Numbered from the stretch's first letter, positions 1-7,837 are shown. The stretch is 64,000 nt of DNA from Lachnospiraceae bacterium (GCA_017619615.1 JAFZRY010000014.1:107420-171419), one strand, 5' to 3'. Notes: generated from the sequence alone by a model not told the origin. Translations and numbers: made by a program.

Positions 1-315
1 ATCAACCCGGTGCGCGACATCCAGCTGCAGATGCTGGCGGCCATGCGCCAGGCGATCGACTGCCCGATCGACATCCATACCGAGAACCCCAAGTCCACCG
101 GCGGCTTCATCCGTCACTACGAAGTGCCGGAGATGGTCCGCATCGCCGCCCCGATCTTCTTAAAGACCGGCGGCTCCGTCGCGGCCACGCACAGCTGGGA
201 CTCCACGGAGGATGACGCCCGCAAGCGCGCCAAGCAGTGCAGCCTGGTCAAGCGCATGCTGGATGAATACTATCCCGAAGCCGTCTGGTCGCCCCGCGGC
301 AGCCTGAAAATGTAA
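1..315 (+). CDS. 3' end of an unidentified protein, probably a TIM-barrel enzyme
   Basis: The reading frame is open from the first base, so the start lies outside the window; about 104 residues are visible. The fragment alternates short hydrophobic strands with polar loops (for example CPIDIHTENPKSTGGF, then APIFLKTGGSVA), which fits the last strands of an alpha/beta barrel. I do not recognise the family. A 73-base gap to the next gene holds a small hairpin (355-373, CCCGGAA/TTCCGGG) but no T-run, so it probably belongs to the same operon as the lyase and hydro-lyase genes that follow. Function unknown. Confidence 0.7.
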   Translation: MNPVRDIQLQMLAAMRQAIDCPIDIHTENPKSTGGFIRHYEVPEMVRIAAPIFLKTGGSVAATHSWDSTEDDARKRAKQCSLVKRMLDEYYPEAVWSPRGSLKM

Positions 316-388
316 CGGCCGGCCTCCCGGCAGCCCTCCGAAAAAACTGTACCGCCCGGAAGTGATTTCCGGGCCGAAAGGAACCCTG

Positions 389-1534
389 ATGAGACATCAT
401 ATGTACAATCCGGATTTCAAATTCGTCGTGGAACCGGAACATTTCAACAAATATACGGACCGTGACCTGCTCCAGTACTGCCTGGGCGCCGCCATGTACA
501 TGCCCGGCTTCAAGGACTTCACCTCCAAGATCCTGGAAAACGCCATGCCCGGCCTGACCACCATGGTCCTGTGCTTTGAGGACGCCTGCCCGGAGGACAA
601 GCTTCCGGAAGCGATGGAAAACGTGCACCGCCTGCTGGCGACCGTCACCGAAGCCGTGGACAACGGCACGCTGGACGCTGACAAGGTCCCCCTGATCTTC
701 GTCCGCATCCGCAACCTGGACCAGTTCAAAGCCTTCGGCGAAAAACTGACGAAGCAGGAAGTCCGCTCCCTGTGCGGCGTCAACTTCCCGAAATTCAACG
801 CGGAGAACGGCTACGAATACTACGCCTACCTGAAAGACCTGAACGAGCGCTTCGGCGAGATCCTCTACGGCATGCCGATCATCGAGGACCCGGAGGTGGC
901 TTATAAAGAAAGCCGCATCCCGCAGCTGATGGGGATCAAGAAGATCCTCGACAAGTATAAAAACCTGGTGCTGCAGGTCCGCGTCGGCGGCACGGACTTC
1001 TCCTCCGTGTTCGGTGTGCGCCGCGGCGTGGATTACAGCCTGTACGACATCATGGTGGTCCGCGAGTGCCTGAGCGACATCGTGAACGTGTTCGGCCGGA
1101 ACAACGATTACGTGATCGCCGGCCCCGTCTGGGAGTATTTCCGGGCGCCCAAGGAGATGATGTTCGAGGAACTGCCGCACCACGGCATCGAGGACTATCT
1201 GATGCGGCGCCAGCCCCTCGTGAACGGCGAGATCGACGGTCTGCTCCGGGAAGTGATCCTGGACAAGGCCAACGGCTTCATCGGCCGCACCGTGATCCAT
1301 CCCACGCACGTCAAATTCGTGAACGCGCTGATGGCGGTGACGCGGGAAGAGTACGACGACGCCTGCCTGATCCTGGGCACGAACGGCGGCGTGGTGAAGG
1401 GCTCCGGCGGCAACAAGATGAACGAGATCCGGCCGCACACCAACTGGGCGAAGAAAGTCCTGAACCGCGCCCGCGCCTTTGGCGTGGTCAAGAACGAGAG
1501 CGGATACGTGAAGCTGTTCGCTATCAATGAGTAA
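389..1534 (+). CDS. HpcH/HpaI aldolase / citrate lyase beta-like C-C bond lyase
   Basis: A 381-residue protein resembling the CitE/HpcH TIM-barrel lyases, which cleave acyl-CoA or 2-oxo-4-hydroxy acids with a divalent metal. Supporting motifs are CFEDACPEDKLPEA near the N-terminus (acidic metal-ligand type), LQVRVGGTDFSSVFGVRRG in the middle and GRTVIHPTHVKFVN near the C-terminus (the IHP..I pattern of CitE-like proteins). It is longer than classical CitE (about 290 residues) and closer to the roughly 380-residue lyase variants. ATG 389 is preferred over GTG 362 because GAAAGGAA sits just upstream. Fumarase-type subunits follow within 15 bases, so the product probably feeds or receives a dehydratase reaction (malate, citramalate or similar). 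The substrate cannot be read from sequence. Confidence 0.75.
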   Translation: MRHHMYNPDFKFVVEPEHFNKYTDRDLLQYCLGAAMYMPGFKDFTSKILENAMPGLTTMVLCFEDACPEDKLPEAMENVHRLLATVTEAVDNGTLDADKVPLIFVRIRNLDQFKAFGEKLTKQEVRSLCGVNFPKFNAENGYEYYAYLKDLNERFGEILYGMPIIEDPEVAYKESRIPQLMGIKKILDKYKNLVLQVRVGGTDFSSVFGVRRGVDYSLYDIMVVRECLSDIVNVFGRNNDYVIAGPVWEYFRAPKEMMFEELPHHGIEDYLMRRQPLVNGEIDGLLREVILDKANGFIGRTVIHPTHVKFVNALMAVTREEYDDACLILGTNGGVVKGSGGNKMNEIRPHTNWAKKVLNRARAFGVVKNESGYVKLFAINE

Positions 1535-1549
1535 AGCAGAGGTGTCACT

Positions 1550-2056
1550 GTGATCCGACTTACCACACCCATCAGCGAGGAAGCGGCCCGCAGCCTGAAA
1601 GTCGGGGATACCGTGGAGATCAGCGGATATATCCTCTGCGGCCGGGACGCGGTGCTTCCCAAAGTGCTGAAGATGATCGAAGACGGAACGGTTTCGGACC
1701 TGGGCGTCGACCTGCACGGGCAGGTGATCTTCCATACGGCGGTCAGCCCCGCCGGCGTGGGCCCCACGTCGTCCAATAAACTGGAGATCGAGAACAGTAT
1801 CGCGCCGCTTTCCGCGGCCGGGATCAAGCTGCATCTGGGCAAAGGCGCCCTGAAGCCGGAGACCGTGGCGGCGCTGGACCGGTACAACGCCGTGTATGCG
1901 GTGATCCCGCCGGTGACGGCGCTGCTGGGGAAGAAGACCCTGGAGCAGCGGGTGCTCGCGTTCCCGGAACTGGGGATGGAAGCCCTGCACCTGATCCGGG
2001 TGGAGGGGTATCCGGCCATCATCGGCGCGGCCCGGGGAAGGAGCATTTATGATTAA
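1550..2056 (+). CDS. Class I fumarate hydratase-type hydro-lyase, beta subunit
   Basis: 168 residues matching the beta (C-terminal, swivelling) domain of class I Fe-S hydro-lyases such as TtdB or FumA-C. Visible signatures are LKVGDTVEISGYILCGRDA near the start and the central HTAVSPAGVGPTSSNK substrate-loop motif. The GTG start follows AGAGGTG. The last eight bases overlap the alpha-subunit gene, so the two are translationally coupled. Beta-before-alpha order is less common than alpha-beta. With the alpha subunit it should form the [4Fe-4S] enzyme that adds or removes water from a C4/C5 dicarboxylate; fumarate, tartrate and mesaconate are all possible. Confidence 0.85.
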   Translation: MIRLTTPISEEAARSLKVGDTVEISGYILCGRDAVLPKVLKMIEDGTVSDLGVDLHGQVIFHTAVSPAGVGPTSSNKLEIENSIAPLSAAGIKLHLGKGALKPETVAALDRYNAVYAVIPPVTALLGKKTLEQRVLAFPELGMEALHLIRVEGYPAIIGAARGRSIYD

Positions 2057-2906
2057 GTCCTATGAAGAGACCGTCGCTCTGGTGCGGGACTGCCTGGTGA
2101 GAGCCGGCAGCACCTTCCGGGAAGACAAGAAGGACGCTTACCGCCGGGCGATCGCCGCGGAGGAGAATCCGCAGGCGAAATGGGTCCTGGAAACGATCCT
2201 GGAGAACGCGGAGGCGGCTCAGGAGGCGTGCAGCCCGCTGTGCGACGACTCCGGCATCCCTCACCTGCTGCTGGAAGTCGGGGATGACGGCGCGGTCTCC
2301 GGCAAGACGCTGGACGCGATCCGGGAAGGCGTGGCGGAAGGCCTGCGGGCGCTGCCGGGCCGGCCCATGGGGATCATGGGCGACGACAGCCACCGCATCG
2401 ACCAGAGCGGCGGCCTGAGCCCGGATTCTGCGGGCGTGGAGCCGGCGCCGATCCTGCTGCGGTGCAGCAAAGACGGCGTGACCCGCCTGCACATCCTGAT
2501 GTTCGGCGGCGGGCCGGCCATCCGCGGCCGGACGTACCGCGTGTTCCACAAGCACAGCACGCAGGTCGTGCTGGACGAGATCGTGAGCTGGGCCAGGGAA
2601 ATGGTGGCGCAGCTGGGCTGCTCGCCCTGCACGCTGGCGGTCGGGGTCGGCCGCAGCCATTTTGAGGCGGCGTCGATGATGCTGCAGGCGCAGGCGGACG
2701 GCCGTTATGACGTGCAGTCCGACATGGAGCGGGAGATCACCGACCGCGTCAACGCCGCGGACATCGGTCCGCTCGGCCTGCACGGGAATACGAGCGTGCT
2801 GGCCACGTTCATGAAAGTCGGCCCGCAGCGCGCCAGCGGCGTGCGCATCGTCTGTCTGCGGCCGGCCTGCTGCTTTGAGCCGCGGATCGCGACGGTGGAG
2901 CTGTAA
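2049..2906 (+). CDS. Class I fumarate hydratase-type hydro-lyase, alpha subunit (Fe-S)
   Basis: 285 residues, the usual length of the alpha subunit of two-subunit class I hydratases. The cluster-binding pattern is visible: CSPLCDDSG (about residue 59), then LGCSPCTLAVGVGRSHFEA (about residue 194) and a C-terminal cysteine pair (PACCFEP). The common fumarase motif CQDTG is replaced by CDDSG, so this is a divergent branch and the substrate may not be fumarate. It overlaps the beta subunit by eight bases. No T-rich terminator follows directly; a hairpin at 2943-2983 comes next and also carries the following gene's promoter. Confidence 0.85.
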   Translation: MIKSYEETVALVRDCLVRAGSTFREDKKDAYRRAIAAEENPQAKWVLETILENAEAAQEACSPLCDDSGIPHLLLEVGDDGAVSGKTLDAIREGVAEGLRALPGRPMGIMGDDSHRIDQSGGLSPDSAGVEPAPILLRCSKDGVTRLHILMFGGGPAIRGRTYRVFHKHSTQVVLDEIVSWAREMVAQLGCSPCTLAVGVGRSHFEAASMMLQAQADGRYDVQSDMEREITDRVNAADIGPLGLHGNTSVLATFMKVGPQRASGVRIVCLRPACCFEPRIATVEL

Positions 2907-2934
2907 AAAACAGAAACAGCAGTCGGACATTTTA

Positions 2935-2963
2935 TTGCAAAGCCTCCCGGGATATGGTATAAT
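2935..2963 (+). promoter_or_regulatory. Sigma-A promoter for the Wzz/Ig-like gene
   Basis: TTGCAA (2935-2940), a 17-base spacer and TATAAT (2958-2963) with TGG directly before it (extended -10). It lies 31 bases upstream of the start codon at 2994. Confidence 0.8.
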
Positions 2964-2987
2964 CATTCCATTATTCCGGGAGGTTTT
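2943..2987 (+). terminator. Hairpin with T-run, containing the promoter -10 in its loop
   Basis: CCTCCCGG (2943-2950) pairs with CCGGGAGG (2976-2983), followed by TTTT. It can terminate the fumarase operon. The -10 of the next promoter lies in the loop, and the right arm doubles as the ribosome-binding site (GGGAGG) of the gene at 2994. The T-run is short, so termination may be partial. Confidence 0.5.
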
Positions 2988-2993
2988 CCGTCT

Positions 2994-4076
2994 ATGGAAT
3001 CGCAGTATCATACCGCTGTCAACCGTGAAAGTTCCGTAAATCTGAGAGACGTGTTCTGGGTCATCGTCCGGAACTGGAAAAAACTGCTGCTGGGCGCGCT
3101 GATCGGCGCGCTGCTGCTGGGCTGCTACGGCGGGATCAAAATGCTCCAGAAGAGGAAAGCGGTCATCACTCCCGACAAGCCCACGGAGGCGCCCGCCAGC
3201 AGATCGGAAGGTTCTCCGGCCATTTTGTCACAGCCGACGGATCTTCGCGTGGAAGTCGGCACGACGGCGGCTTTTTCCGTGGCGACCTCGGGCGAAGTCA
3301 CCTCATATAAATGGCAGTTCAGCAAGGACGGCTCCAGCTGGAGCAATGTGAACTCCACCACATATCCTTCCGCGCTCAAGGCCACCCTCAATTTCCAGAC
3401 GAAAACGGATCAGAACGGATACCTTTACCGCTGCGTCGTGACGTTTGAGGAGCAGCAGATGATCCTGACGTCGGACAGCGCGAAACTGACCGTCCTGGCC
3501 TCCAGCGCCGTCCAGAAAATCACCATCAAGAACGTGCTGGTGAGCGCTTTCAAGAAAGCCCTGATCGGTTTCCTGCTGGGGCTGGCCGTAACAGCGTTCC
3601 TGGAAATGATCCTTTTTATCATCAACGGTTATTTCGTCAATCCTGCCGCACTGGAAGAGCGGTACGGGGTAAGGGGCTTCGGCGTTTATCCTTCCCGCAA
3701 AAATGAGGGCCTGACGCGGAAGATCCTGGACAAAATGACTTACCGTCCCAACGTCACGCAGCAGGAGTCGGCGAAGCTGGTCGCCGCCAACATGAATCTG
3801 GCCCTGCCGGCCGGCGGGACGGTATATCTGACGGGGACCATCGACGACAAGCGCCTGGAGAGCATTTGCAAAGTCCTGCGGCCGTACGTGGAGGCAGACC
3901 TGAAACCGCTCAGCTGCGTCAACATTTCGGCGGATTCCGTGAACGCGCTGCGGGCGAATGTGCCGGTGGTGTGCGTGGAGCGGATCCTGGCCAGCAAGCG
4001 GACCTATGTGGACTTCCAGATGAACACGATCGCCCGCTCCGGAGCGGAGTGCGCGGGCTTTGTACTGATCGAGTAA
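2994..4076 (+). CDS. Wzz/BY-kinase-like membrane protein with an extracellular Ig-like domain
   Basis: 360 residues. Order: a short cytoplasmic N-terminus, TM1 (about 34-50, LLLGALIGALLLGCYGG), a Pro/Ala linker, an Ig-like fold (about 75-168, with VEVGTTAAFSV, YKWQFSKDGSSW and YLYRCVVTFEE), TM2 (about 183-212), then a 145-residue cytoplasmic domain. Two TMs around an outside domain plus a cytoplasmic alpha/beta tail is the plan of Wzz/CapA polysaccharide co-polymerases fused to a BY-kinase. The outer domain here is Ig-like rather than Wzz helical, and no Walker A (GxxGxGK[ST]) is visible in the tail, so kinase activity is unlikely. The Ig motif resembles those of the secreted protein at 45091-47094. 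Role in envelope assembly is inference. Confidence 0.6.
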   Translation: MESQYHTAVNRESSVNLRDVFWVIVRNWKKLLLGALIGALLLGCYGGIKMLQKRKAVITPDKPTEAPASRSEGSPAILSQPTDLRVEVGTTAAFSVATSGEVTSYKWQFSKDGSSWSNVNSTTYPSALKATLNFQTKTDQNGYLYRCVVTFEEQQMILTSDSAKLTVLASSAVQKITIKNVLVSAFKKALIGFLLGLAVTAFLEMILFIINGYFVNPAALEERYGVRGFGVYPSRKNEGLTRKILDKMTYRPNVTQQESAKLVAANMNLALPAGGTVYLTGTIDDKRLESICKVLRPYVEADLKPLSCVNISADSVNALRANVPVVCVERILASKRTYVDFQMNTIARSGAECAGFVLIE

Positions 4077-4115
4077 GAATATGAGAGGAAAGGTTTTCTG
4101 AAAAGGAAATCCCAG

Positions 4116-4140
4116 GGGCGGCCGGCAGCCGCCCTTTTTT
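4116..4140 (+). terminator. Intrinsic terminator
   Basis: GGGCGGC (4116-4122), loop CGGCA, GCCGCCC (4128-4134), then six T. It ends the Wzz/Ig-like transcript. Confidence 0.85.
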
Positions 4141-4157
4141 GGAAAAGGAGAAGCGTC

Positions 4158-4700
4158 ATGAAGGAAGAAAAACGGCGGGCCGTCCTGCTGGGCGTTCTTT
4201 CGTGCCTGTGGATCCTTTTCATCTTCCGGCATTCGCTGCAGACCGCGGAAGAGTCTTCGCTGGAAAGCGGACGGATCCTGGTGTTCGTACAGAAATTCCT
4301 TCCGTTCATGACACATACACTGCTGCGGAAAACGGGACATTTCTGCGAGTTTGCCGTACTGGGAGGGCTGCTGGCTCTGACGGCGCGGGCGGCGGTAAAG
4401 TACGCACGGGCGGCGCAGGCCGGGGGGATCTCCGGAAAACTGGCGGCGGCGGCCCCGGAGTGGCACCGCTGGGGGCTGCCTCTGGCCGGCGGACTGCTGA
4501 CCGCGGTGTGCGATGAGATGATCCAGCTGTTTGTGCCGGGCCGCAGCGCGGAGGTGCGGGACGTGCTGATCGATACGGCCGGAGCGCTGTTGGGTGCGGC
4601 GCTGGTGCGGCTGATGACGGGAAGGAAAGACAGGCGCGCGGCGGAAGGCAGGGAGGCCGGCGGGCCGGCGACAGACATAAAGGAGAACGATCATGCGTAA
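4158..4700 (+). CDS. VanZ family membrane protein
   Basis: 180 residues. It carries the VanZ signatures RKTGHFCEFAVLGGLLAL (about 56-73) and DEMIQLFVPGRSAEVRDVLI (about 119-138), followed by the typical DTAGALLG helix. Four hydrophobic segments are visible. VanZ proteins give low-level teicoplanin resistance in some contexts, but most chromosomal copies have no known role. It overlaps brnQ by eight bases. The C-terminal 25 residues are a hydrophilic Ala/Gly/Arg-rich tail with no family match. Confidence 0.88.
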   Translation: MKEEKRRAVLLGVLSCLWILFIFRHSLQTAEESSLESGRILVFVQKFLPFMTHTLLRKTGHFCEFAVLGGLLALTARAAVKYARAAQAGGISGKLAAAAPEWHRWGLPLAGGLLTAVCDEMIQLFVPGRSAEVRDVLIDTAGALLGAALVRLMTGRKDRRAAEGREAGGPATDIKENDHA

Positions 4701-5994
4701 AGGACAGAACGGCGGCTTCAGCAAAAAGGACCTGGTCAATGCCCTGGTCATCGGTTTTGCGCTGTTTGCGACGTTTTTCGGCGCGGGCAACCTGATCTTC
4801 CCGCCGCAGCTGGGCCTGCTGTCCGGTGAAAACTGGCTGCTGTGTTTCGTTGCGTATCTGCTGGCGGACGCGGGGCTGGCCGTGGCGGCGGTGCTGTCGT
4901 CGGTCCGGAACGGGGGCGGCTTGGAGAGCCAGGTGGAGCGGCTGGGGAAGATCCCGGCCCGCGTGCTCTGCATCGCCCTGATGCTGATCGTGGGACCGCT
5001 GCTGATCGTGCCGCGTACCGGCGCCACTTCGTATGAAATGAGTATCAAACCGCTGCTGCCGGGGATGAGCCCGTGGATCTTCTCGGTGCTGTTTTTCGGC
5101 GCGGTAGCGCTGCTGACCATCAAGCCGGCCGCGGTCGTGGATATCATCGGGAAGTTCCTGACGCCGGTGCTGCTGGTGACGCTGCTGGTGCTGTGCGTCA
5201 AGGGCATCGTGTCGCCGCTGGGAACGCCGGTGGAAAGCATCATGGGCGGCTCGGAGATCCGGAGCGGCCTGATCTCGGGGTACCAGACCATGGACGCGCT
5301 GGTCGCGCTGTCGCTGGCGGTCATCGTGATCAAAAGCGTGAAGGACAAAGGCTATCAGGAGCGGAAGAAGCAGGCCGGGATGATTTCGATCGCCTGTCTG
5401 GTGGCGTTCATCGGGCTGCTGCTCGTGTACGCGGGCCTCAATTATCTGGGCGCTACGGTGTCCGGCCAGGACCTGATCGGGCTGAGCGGGACGGAACTGA
5501 TGGTGGAGATCACGCGGCAACTGCTGGCGCAGGCGGGGACGATCCTGCTGGGCGTCATCGTGCTGCTGGCCTGCCTGACCACGGCCATAGGCACGGCGAG
5601 CGCGGCGGCGGATTATTTCAGCGGCGTGCTGAAGAACAAAGTGCCGTACAGCACACTGGTGCTGATCATCTGCGGCTGCAGCGTGCTGCTGAGCAATCTG
5701 GGGACGACGCACATCATCGCGCTGGCGGAGCCGGTGCTGTCGCTGCTCTATCCGGTCTTCCTGACGCAGGTCTTCCTGAATTTCTTTACGGATAAGATCC
5801 GGAACAGATGGGTTTACCGGGGCGCGGCGATCGGCGCGGTGCTGTTCGCGGCCGCCGCGCTGATCTACAGCGGTATCGGTGTGCCGTGGCTGTCGTTCCT
5901 GACGTCGTTCCCGCTGCAGAACCTGGGGCTCGGATGGGTGCTGCCGGCGGCGGCCGGCGGGATCATCGGCGCGTTTATCAGAACGGAAAGATGA
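4693..5994 (+). CDS. brnQ: Branched-chain amino acid:cation symporter BrnQ
   Basis: 433 residues with about 12 membrane segments, the size of the LIVCS family. The N-terminal motif ALFATFFGAGNLIFPPQLGL is diagnostic, and the helix with TTAIGTASAAADYFS is also family-typical. It imports Leu, Ile and Val with Na+ or H+. Translation is coupled to vanZ by overlap. A CodY gene is present in the window, and brnQ is often a CodY target, but no clear CodY box was seen here. The stop codon TGA is the first triplet of a palindromic repeat (5992-6029). Confidence 0.93.
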   Translation: MRKGQNGGFSKKDLVNALVIGFALFATFFGAGNLIFPPQLGLLSGENWLLCFVAYLLADAGLAVAAVLSSVRNGGGLESQVERLGKIPARVLCIALMLIVGPLLIVPRTGATSYEMSIKPLLPGMSPWIFSVLFFGAVALLTIKPAAVVDIIGKFLTPVLLVTLLVLCVKGIVSPLGTPVESIMGGSEIRSGLISGYQTMDALVALSLAVIVIKSVKDKGYQERKKQAGMISIACLVAFIGLLLVYAGLNYLGATVSGQDLIGLSGTELMVEITRQLLAQAGTILLGVIVLLACLTTAIGTASAAADYFSGVLKNKVPYSTLVLIICGCSVLLSNLGTTHIIALAEPVLSLLYPVFLTQVFLNFFTDKIRNRWVYRGAAIGAVLFAAAALIYSGIGVPWLSFLTSFPLQNLGLGWVLPAAAGGIIGAFIRTER

Positions 5995-6029
5995 CAAAAG
6001 AACCGTCCCTTTATCGTTTTCGGGACGGG
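5992..6029 (+). repeat. REP-like palindrome, core ACCGTCCC
   Basis: Starts TGACAAAAGAACCGTCCC and closes with GGGACGG; CCGTCCC (6003-6009) pairs with GGGACGG (6022-6028). It belongs to the dispersed family described in the findings and includes the brnQ stop codon. Confidence 0.7.
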
Positions 6030-6039
6030 AGGAGGTTTT

Positions 6040-6699
6040 ATGCTGAGCGTGCGGAAAAAGCCGGATCCGATGGATCCTTCGGGATTCGTGCTGCTGGCGG
6101 ACCATGTGCCGGGCGTCATGCAGGAGATCCGGTATTATACGTCGTACAATTTCATCGGCGACCGGATCGACGGCTATGAGGAGCCGTGCGCGATCATCAC
6201 CCGGGAGGCGGCGTGGGCGCTGAGTGAAGTGGCGAACGAACTGAACGTGCAGGGGTACCGCCTGAAGATCTTCGACGCGTACCGGCCCGTGAAGGCGGTG
6301 AAGCATTTCGTGCTGTGGGGCATCGAGGATCTGGACCTGCGCATGAAGCCGTTCTTTTATCCGGATCTGGAGAAGCAGGAACTGTTCGCGAAGGGCTACA
6401 TCGCGAAGCTGTCCAGCCACAGCCGGGGCAGCGCCGTGGACCTGACGCTGCTGGACATGAAGACCGGCCGTGAGGCGGACATGGGCAGCCCCTTCGACCT
6501 GTTCGACCCGGTCTCGCACCCGGATTATACCGGCATCACGCAGGAGCAGTACGACAACCGCATGGTCCTGCGCCATGCGATGCTGCGCCACGGCTTCCAG
6601 CCCATCGACTGCGAATGGTGGCACTTCTGCCTGAAGGACGAGCCGTACCCTGACACGTATTTTGAATTCCCGGTGTCGGCGGCGTACCTGAAGAAATAA
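6040..6699 (+). CDS. VanX/DdpX-type D-alanyl-D-alanine dipeptidase (M15)
   Basis: 219 residues, close to VanX (202). Zinc ligands are visible as SSHSRGSAVDL (His127, Asp134) and EWWHF (catalytic Glu192, His195), and the transition-state arginine as DAYRP (Arg82). No signal peptide is seen, so it is cytoplasmic; it should hydrolyse D-Ala-D-Ala for recycling. No vanHA or vanRS genes are adjacent, so this is not a vancomycin-resistance cluster. The start follows a strong GGGAGGAGG. A terminator follows directly. Confidence 0.9.
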   Translation: MLSVRKKPDPMDPSGFVLLADHVPGVMQEIRYYTSYNFIGDRIDGYEEPCAIITREAAWALSEVANELNVQGYRLKIFDAYRPVKAVKHFVLWGIEDLDLRMKPFFYPDLEKQELFAKGYIAKLSSHSRGSAVDLTLLDMKTGREADMGSPFDLFDPVSHPDYTGITQEQYDNRMVLRHAMLRHGFQPIDCEWWHFCLKDEPYPDTYFEFPVSAAYLKK

Positions 6700-6708
6700 T
6701 CAGGAAAA

Positions 6709-6735
6709 CGGGGGCGGGCTTTCCGCCCCGTTTTT
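6709..6735 (+). terminator. Intrinsic terminator after the dipeptidase gene
   Basis: A GGGGCGG/CCGCCCC stem with a short CTTT-type loop, followed by TTTTTG. Confidence 0.85.
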
Positions 6736-6737
6736 GT

Positions 6738-6765
6738 GGGACATGGGGACGGTTCTTTCTGTCCC
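6738..6765. repeat. REP-like palindrome, core GGGGACGGTTC
   Basis: Outer stem GGGACA (6738-6743) pairs with TGTCCC (6760-6765), enclosing GGGGACGGTTC. Member of the dispersed family. Confidence 0.7.
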
Positions 6766-6795
6766 GTTTTTAAAAGGAATCGGGAGAAAACGTCG

Positions 6796-6820
6796 TAGGG
6801 GCCGATGTTTCATCGGCCCG
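6796..6820. repeat. GTAGGGGCC-type hairpin repeat
   Basis: GGGCCGATG, loop TTT, CATCGGCCC. The flank GTAGGGG and the design recur at 48618-48642, and the stem-loop form recurs at 15147-15167, with different stem sequence each time (compensating changes). Confidence 0.65.
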
Positions 6821-6832
6821 GGACAACAAAAT

Positions 6833-6860
6833 CTGACAAAGGAACCGTCCCCCCTGTCAG
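6833..6860. repeat. REP-like palindrome CTGACA...TGTCAG
   Basis: CTGACAAAGGAACCGTCCCC followed by CCTGTCAG. Nearly identical copies lie at 15173-15231 and 17726-17752. Confidence 0.8.
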
Positions 6861-6883
6861 AAAAAATGACAAAAAAATAACAG

Positions 6884-6926
6884 ACAGGGCCTGGCGGGGA
6901 CTGTCTCCGAAAGGCCCTGTTTTTTA
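6884..6926. terminator. Bidirectional intrinsic terminator between convergent genes
   Basis: AGGGCCT pairs with AGGCCCT (extended ACAGGGCCT/AGGCCCTGT) and is followed by seven T on the plus strand. On the minus strand an A-rich stretch gives a T-run a few bases later. It sits where the dipeptidase side and the Rnf operon converge. Confidence 0.7.
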
Positions 6927-6939
6927 TGTGCGGAGAGGC

Positions 6940-7476
6940 TCATGTCAGGCGCGGGGGGAAGGGGAGGCGGCGGATGGCTTCCTGGGCGCAGATGCCGGTG
7001 AAGAGGCCGGTGAGGATGCCGGAGACGGCGAGGACGGGCAGGTAGGCGAAGATGGCGGACTGGCCGATGAGGAGGCGGGCGGCGAGGATCTGGCCGGTGT
7101 TGTGGGCCAGCGCGCCGAGGATGCCGGCGACCCAGATCTGGCGGTTCGTCACGATGCGTTTGACCGGCCACATGACCAGGAAGGCCAGCAGCCCGCCGCA
7201 CAGCGAGAAGAGCAGCGAAACAGCCTGGCCGCCAAAGAGGGAGGCCAGCAGGACGCGCGCGATCAGGACCGCGGCCGCGTCGGCCGGGCCCAGGCGGAAG
7301 AGGGCGAAGAGCGTCACGATATTGGACAGGCCGAGCTTGACGCCCGGGACCGGGATGAGCGGGGGCAGCTGCGCCTCCAGGAACCAGATGCCGAGCGCCA
7401 GGGCGGTCAGCATCGCGTCCGTGGTCAGGCGGAGCGTCAGGGAGATCGGCTTTTTCGGGGCTTTGTCAGCACTCAC
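6940..7476 (-). CDS. Gx transporter / heptaprenyl diphosphate synthase component I-like membrane protein
   Basis: 178 residues with about five membrane segments. The motif VPGVKLGLSNIVTLFALFRL is characteristic of the Gx/Hpre_diP_synt_I family, also likened to ECF S-components. The GTG start at 7476 overlaps the stop of the upstream gene (GTGA) and has GGAAGGAGG in front; longer in-frame extensions are rejected. Last gene of the Rnf operon. In many Clostridia this family sits next to apbE and NusG-II genes downstream of rnf. Its substrate or partner is unproven; a polyprenyl or flavin-related role is only inference. Confidence 0.8.
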   Translation of the reverse strand: MSADKAPKKPISLTLRLTTDAMLTALALGIWFLEAQLPPLIPVPGVKLGLSNIVTLFALFRLGPADAAAVLIARVLLASLFGGQAVSLLFSLCGGLLAFLVMWPVKRIVTNRQIWVAGILGALAHNTGQILAARLLIGQSAIFAYLPVLAVSGILTGLFTGICAQEAIRRLPFPPRLT

Positions 7477-7829
7477 GGCGCGGCCTCCTTCCATTGGATC
7501 ATCAGACGGTGGGGCAGGCAGACGATGGGGGTCAGCTCGCGGGAGAGCCAGCCGTGCTGCACGCAGATGCGGTCCGGGCAGTTGGCCTCGGTCACGCGGA
7601 TGCGGCCGGGCTCCACGCGGATAAGGTTGCGGTTTCCAACGGCGTCCTCCCAGGTGAATTCGTACGGCTCCTTCACGGTAGCCAGATCGATCTCGCGGAT
7701 GACTTCCCCGTCGTGGATGATCTGCACCGTGCTGCTGCCCGCGCTGCGCCGGCCGAGGATCCACCAAAAAACCGCCGCCGCTGTCAGCAGCGCCGCAAAC
7801 AGGATAATCCAGGTCCGGGTCTTGAGCAT
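7473..7829 (-). CDS. NusG domain II-containing membrane-anchored protein
   Basis: 118 residues: one N-terminal TM (about 5-23) and a single NusG-II-like beta domain (about 35-118) containing the cysteine motif ANCPDRICVQHGWLS. The family is not a transcription factor; it occurs beside rnf and apbE genes and is presumed extracytoplasmic. ATG 7829 is chosen over 7853 because GGGGGA lies in front and the longer start would sit inside apbE. It starts eight bases after apbE ends and overlaps the next gene by four. Confidence 0.85.
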   Translation of the reverse strand: MLKTRTWIILFAALLTAAAVFWWILGRRSAGSSTVQIIHDGEVIREIDLATVKEPYEFTWEDAVGNRNLIRVEPGRIRVTEANCPDRICVQHGWLSRELTPIVCLPHRLMIQWKEAAP

Positions 7830-7837
7830 GTTTCCCC

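Noticed and set aside
248-1990. 580-codon open frame on the minus strand
   Set aside because: Antisense to three clear genes; long shadow frames are expected in GC-rich DNA, and the translation has no recognisable domain.
4306-6624. 772-codon minus-strand frame across vanZ, brnQ and the dipeptidase gene
   Set aside because: Arg/His/Gln-rich shadow of three well-supported genes.
6040-6699. Vancomycin-resistance cluster, suggested by VanZ-like and VanX-like genes close together
   Set aside because: No VanH, ligase or VanRS two-component genes; brnQ lies between them and both families are common in sensitive bacteria.
6738-6860. Cluster of palindromes resembling a small CRISPR array
   Set aside because: Units differ, spacing is irregular, no constant spacer length and no cas genes; they belong to dispersed palindrome families.
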